NCBI RefSeq assembly: GCF_034931305.1
Contig: NZ_JAYGHY010000032.1
Span: 1-28,393, forward strand
DNA length: 28,393 bases
Direction: 5' to 3'
From: Cyanobium gracile_A
GTDB lineage: Bacteria; Cyanobacteriota; Cyanobacteriia; PCC-6307; Cyanobiaceae
Position numbers and translations under genes: made by a program. Under the pieces are notes generated by a model. That model worked only from the letters and a program-made list of their open reading frames with translations. It ran no database searches and was not told where the DNA came from. The stretch's first letter is position 1, and every line of letters begins with the position of its first letter. This document shows, piece after piece, positions 25,388-28,393 of the stretch.

Positions 25388-26739
25388 GCTGGATCCTGCC
25401 GGAGGGCGCCAGCCTGGACTTCGAGGGTCTGGCGGCCCCGCTGCGGATCATCCGGGGCCTCGGGGGCGGCACCCAGGGCCAGGTGTATGAGGTGGAACTG
25501 GAGGGGGAGCGGCTGGCCCTGAAGTGGTACCTGCCGGCCTGCATCGCCCGTGACGGGGGCCTGGAGCGGCGCCTGGTGGCGAGCATCCGGGCCACCGCCC
25601 CGAATGAGGATTTCCTCTGGCCGATCGCCCTGCTGCGGGCCAGCCCCGCCAGCCGCCCCCTGATCCGTATCCGCCAGGAGAGCTTCGGCTACCTGATGCC
25701 CCTGCGGCCGCCCGCCTACGTGGGCGCCTGCGAGCATGCCGCCGGCCGGCTGGCGATTGGCCTGCACCAGGTGTTGCGCGCCTGCTTCGGCCTCGCCGAT
25801 GCCTTCCATGCCCTGCACCTGGCGGGCCTCTGTTACAAGGATGTTTCGCTCGGTAACCTCTTCCTGGAGCCCGGCAGCGGCAGCATCCTCATCTGCGACA
25901 ACGACAACGTCGCGGTGGATGGCGCCGACCACGGCGCCGTGCTGGGTACCCCGGGCTTCATGGCCCCGGAGGTGTTGCTGGGCCAGGCCCGACCCGGCGC
26001 CGACAGCGACCTGTTTTCCCTGGCGGTGTTGCTGTTCCGGTTGCTCACCCGCCACGATCCGCTCAAGGGCCAGATGGAGCTGGCGATCCGCTGCCTTGAC
26101 GAGCCGGCCCGCCGGCGCCTCTGCGGCGAGGACCCGGTGTTCATCTTTGATCCGCTGGACGACCGCAACCGGCCCGACCCGATCGAGCATGCGGCCGCCC
26201 TGATCACCTGGCCCATCTACCCCCGCCCCCTCCAGGCGCTGTTCGAGCAGACCTTCTGCCGCGGCATGAAGCAGCCCTCCCGCCGGGCCCTCACCGGCCA
26301 GTGGAAGCAGGAGCTGGCCCGCACCCTCGACCGTCGTGTCCTCTGCCCCGCCTGCGGTCAGGAAAACTTCCAGGCCAGCGGCGCGCCGGCGCTGTGCTGG
26401 AGCTGCGCTGCCCCCCTGCCGGAGCCGATCACGCTGCAGCTGGACCATGGGGCCGTGCTGGCGGCGCCCGACAACGAGTTGCACCCCCACCACTTCGATG
26501 CCCTGGCCGGGGAGGATCTGCGCCGGCCGCTGGCCCGGGTGGTGGCCCATCCCCAGGACCACAGGCGGCTGGGGCTGCGCAATCTCTCGACCGCTGCCTG
26601 GAGTGCCGAGACCCACGACGGCCGTGTCCAGCCGGTGCAGCCTGGCGAGAGCTGTAGCCTCGCCGCACTCGCCCGGATCCAGTCCCCAGCGGGTCCGATC
26701 GCCATTCAGCGCCCCACCCGGCCATCCCCCGCCACCTGA
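25384..26739 (+). CDS. Protein kinase-like protein with zinc ribbon (TerY-P triad kinase)
   Basis: A 451-residue protein with an N-terminal Ser/Thr kinase fold (about 18-315). The glycine loop is GLGGGTQGQVY (25-35), the ATP lysine K47 sits in LALKWY, and the catalytic loop YKDVSLGN has D153 and N158. The DFG position reads DND (172-174), and GTPGFMAPE carries E196. A zinc ribbon follows (C321/C324, C338/C341), then a beta-rich C-terminal region of about 100 residues. Catalytic Lys, Asp and Asn are kept, so activity is plausible despite the DFG change. The start overlaps the FHA gene by four bases, and the VWA gene starts three bases after the stop. The neighbours identify it as the kinase of a TerY-P triad. 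Confidence 0.9.
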   Translation: MSWILPEGASLDFEGLAAPLRIIRGLGGGTQGQVYEVELEGERLALKWYLPACIARDGGLERRLVASIRATAPNEDFLWPIALLRASPASRPLIRIRQESFGYLMPLRPPAYVGACEHAAGRLAIGLHQVLRACFGLADAFHALHLAGLCYKDVSLGNLFLEPGSGSILICDNDNVAVDGADHGAVLGTPGFMAPEVLLGQARPGADSDLFSLAVLLFRLLTRHDPLKGQMELAIRCLDEPARRRLCGEDPVFIFDPLDDRNRPDPIEHAAALITWPIYPRPLQALFEQTFCRGMKQPSRRALTGQWKQELARTLDRRVLCPACGQENFQASGAPALCWSCAAPLPEPITLQLDHGAVLAAPDNELHPHHFDALAGEDLRRPLARVVAHPQDHRRLGLRNLSTAAWSAETHDGRVQPVQPGESCSLAALARIQSPAGPIAIQRPTRPSPAT

Positions 26740-26742
26740 GAG

Positions 26743-27480
26743 ATGCCGTTCCCCGACGTCAAGCTGGCCAACCGGCCGCTCCATTTCCTCTACCTCTGCG
26801 ACTGCTCCGGCTCGATGGCGGCGTCGGGCAAGATGCAGGCCCTCAACCAGGCCATCCGCCAGTCGCTGCCGGGCATGGCGGCGGTGGCCCGCGACAACCC
26901 GGAGGCGCGGGTGCTGGTGCGGGCCGTGCGCTTCGCCGACCACGCCGCCTGGCACATCGAGACCCCCACGCCGGTGGACCAGCTGGAATGGCGCGATCTG
27001 CAGGCCGGTGGCATCACGGCCATGGGGGAGGCCCTGAAGCTGGTGGCGGCGGCCCTGCAGACCCCGCCGATGGAGGTGCGCGCCCTGCCGCCGGTGCTGG
27101 TGCTGATCTCCGACGGCCAGCCCACCGATGATTTCGCCGCCGGCCTCGAGGCCCTGCTGCGGGTGCCCTGGGCCCAGAAGGCGGTGCGCCTGGCCATCGC
27201 CCTGGGCCACGACGCCGACCTGGAGGTGCTGCAGCGGTTCATCGGCACGGAACCGGCCACGGCGGGCCGCTCGCCCCGCCGCCCCCTGCAGGCCAGCAAT
27301 GCCACCTCCCTGGCCCAGTACATCCAGTGGGCCTCCACGGCGGTGGTGGGGGCCGCCTCGATGCCGGCGAGCCGGGTGAGCGAGACGCCCCTGGAGTCCG
27401 CGGCGGGCAACATCCCCCTGCCGGATCTGCCCCCCACCGTGCTGGATCCCACCGATGATGTCGGTCCCCTGGTGTGGTGA
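26743..27480 (+). CDS. TerY-like von Willebrand factor A domain protein
   Basis: A 245-residue protein with one VWA domain (about 10-215) and a Pro/Asp-rich tail. The metal-ion-dependent adhesion site is complete: DCSGS at 20-24, T92 in GGITAMGEAL and D124 in LISDGQPTDDF. TerY-type VWA proteins are cytoplasmic and recur with a kinase and a PP2C phosphatase; E. coli YegL is a relative. They are thought to act as metal-dependent scaffolds in stress signalling. The phosphatase GTG overlaps its stop by four bases. Confidence 0.92.
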   Translation: MPFPDVKLANRPLHFLYLCDCSGSMAASGKMQALNQAIRQSLPGMAAVARDNPEARVLVRAVRFADHAAWHIETPTPVDQLEWRDLQAGGITAMGEALKLVAAALQTPPMEVRALPPVLVLISDGQPTDDFAAGLEALLRVPWAQKAVRLAIALGHDADLEVLQRFIGTEPATAGRSPRRPLQASNATSLAQYIQWASTAVVGAASMPASRVSETPLESAAGNIPLPDLPPTVLDPTDDVGPLVW

Positions 27481-28393
27481 ACCGCTGGGCGGCGCCGATC
27501 ACTGCCAGCCGGGCCGGGGCCGCCCACCTCAGGGCCGGCCGCCCCTGCCAGGACGCCGTGCTCTGCGGGGAACTGCGCGACGCTGAGGGGCATCCCGTGA
27601 TGCTGATGGCGGTGGCCGATGGCCACGGCGGGCGGCGCTACCGGCGCAGCGAGGTGGGCAGTCGCCTGGCCTGCGAGACGGCCCTGGCCGTGGTGGGGGA
27701 CGCCCTGGCCGCCACGCCCCCGGCGGACGGGGAGGGGGGCTGGAGCCGCTGGCTGGCCCACGACCTGCCCGAGGCGGTCCAGCGCCGCTGGCTGGAGGCG
27801 GTGCAGGCCCATTGGCAGAGCGAGCCGGGCGAGGGCGACTTTGAGCCCATGCTCTACGGCAGCACCCTGGGGCTGGTGGTGATGACGCCCCGCTGGTGGG
27901 GCCATACGGGCCTGGGCGACTGGGACCTGGTGCGGGTGGAGGCGGACGGCCGTGCCCGGCTGCTGCAGGAGGAGAACGAACCCACCGCCCTCGGCGAAGC
28001 CACCTGCAGCCTCTGCCAGCCCCAGGCGGCGTCCCTGTTCGCCCGCCGGGCGGCCCTGCATCCCCTGGCTCCTGAACCGCGCGCTTTCGCCCTGGTGCTC
28101 TGCACCGACGGCATCCGCAAGTCCTGCGCCACCGACAGCGATTTCCTCACCCTGGCGGCCTGGTTGGCCGGCAGCGGCGGCGAGGCGGCCGCAGACCTGC
28201 CTGAGGCGCTGGATCGGATCAGCCGCGAGGGCAGCGGCGACGATGTGACCGTGGCGATCGCCCGCAGCGGGGCGCCCGGTGAGCGGCCGTCGCCGTTGCC
28301 CATGCCTCCTGCAGTGACGCCATCCCCTGCCCAGACCGCCCAGGCCCCATCCCGTCCCCGGCGGCGGCGCCCGGCGATCGGCCGGGCGGTGGC
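27477..28393 (+). CDS. PP2C-family protein phosphatase, 3' end cut by window
   Basis: The first 305 codons of a metal-dependent Ser/Thr phosphatase. Metal and phosphate ligands are seen as QD (D26), ADGHGGR (D48 onward), LGDWD (147-148 for G-D), CTDGIRKS (D211) and GSGDDVTVA (D255, D256). The catalytic domain ends near residue 263. A Pro-rich then Arg-rich tail (PSRPRRRRPAIGR) follows, like the cytoplasmic approach to a membrane helix that would lie beyond the window. The GTG start at 27477 overlaps the VWA stop. It should reverse the action of the kinase two genes upstream. Confidence 0.92.
   Translation, partial: MNRWAAPITASRAGAAHLRAGRPCQDAVLCGELRDAEGHPVMLMAVADGHGGRRYRRSEVGSRLACETALAVVGDALAATPPADGEGGWSRWLAHDLPEAVQRRWLEAVQAHWQSEPGEGDFEPMLYGSTLGLVVMTPRWWGHTGLGDWDLVRVEADGRARLLQEENEPTALGEATCSLCQPQAASLFARRAALHPLAPEPRAFALVLCTDGIRKSCATDSDFLTLAAWLAGSGGEAAADLPEALDRISREGSGDDVTVAIARSGAPGERPSPLPMPPAVTPSPAQTAQAPSRPRRRRPAIGRAV

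Overview
The window looks like a chromosome segment of a high-GC unicellular picocyanobacterium of the Synechococcus/Cyanobium type. I infer this from cyanobacterium-typical genes: the ferredoxin-thioredoxin reductase variable subunit, the photosystem II S4-domain protein, DUF1818 and DUF2811 proteins, an isolated ATP synthase beta-epsilon pair, and a class A penicillin-binding protein carrying an FHA domain. Gene density is high, GC is very high, and several starts are GTG or TTG. I ran no database search; identities rest on motifs and family memory.

Layout. 1-2082 (minus): the 5' part of prmA behind serA. 2170-5681 (plus): a conserved membrane protein, the PSII S4 protein, tRNA-Val(GAC), murD and an EVE-domain protein. 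5698-6922 (minus): rpoZ, DUF1818, a probable coupled small ORF, and DUF2811. 7043-9781 (plus): an atypical Hsp70, a membrane-anchored partner candidate, and ftrV; pyrR converges on them. 10459-13102 (plus): gpmI, secG, a Tat-type msrB and a tiny membrane protein. 13119-14717 (minus): a B12-binding radical SAM enzyme. 14721-16631: an accessory patch with about 490 bases of no recognisable gene and two type II toxin-antitoxin modules (yefM-yoeB, vapBC), each with an operator-like repeat in front. 16688-18868 (minus): groS-groL with an imperfect CIRCE operator and a strong terminator. 19014-22037 (plus): atpD, atpC and a rhomboid-like membrane protein that seems to have lost its catalytic histidine.

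The most interesting part is 22039-28393. A divergent FHA-domain penicillin-binding protein faces a tightly coupled operon: small membrane protein, FHA membrane protein, protein kinase with a zinc ribbon and DND in place of DFG, TerY-like VWA protein, and PP2C phosphatase (cut by the window end). Kinase, VWA and PP2C together match the TerY-P triad of comparative genomics (compare E. coli yegI/yegK/yegL). Two FHA proteins, one of them a cell-wall polymerase, sit beside a kinase-phosphatase pair. This suggests a phospho-signalling circuit acting at the membrane and on peptidoglycan synthesis. That functional link is inference.
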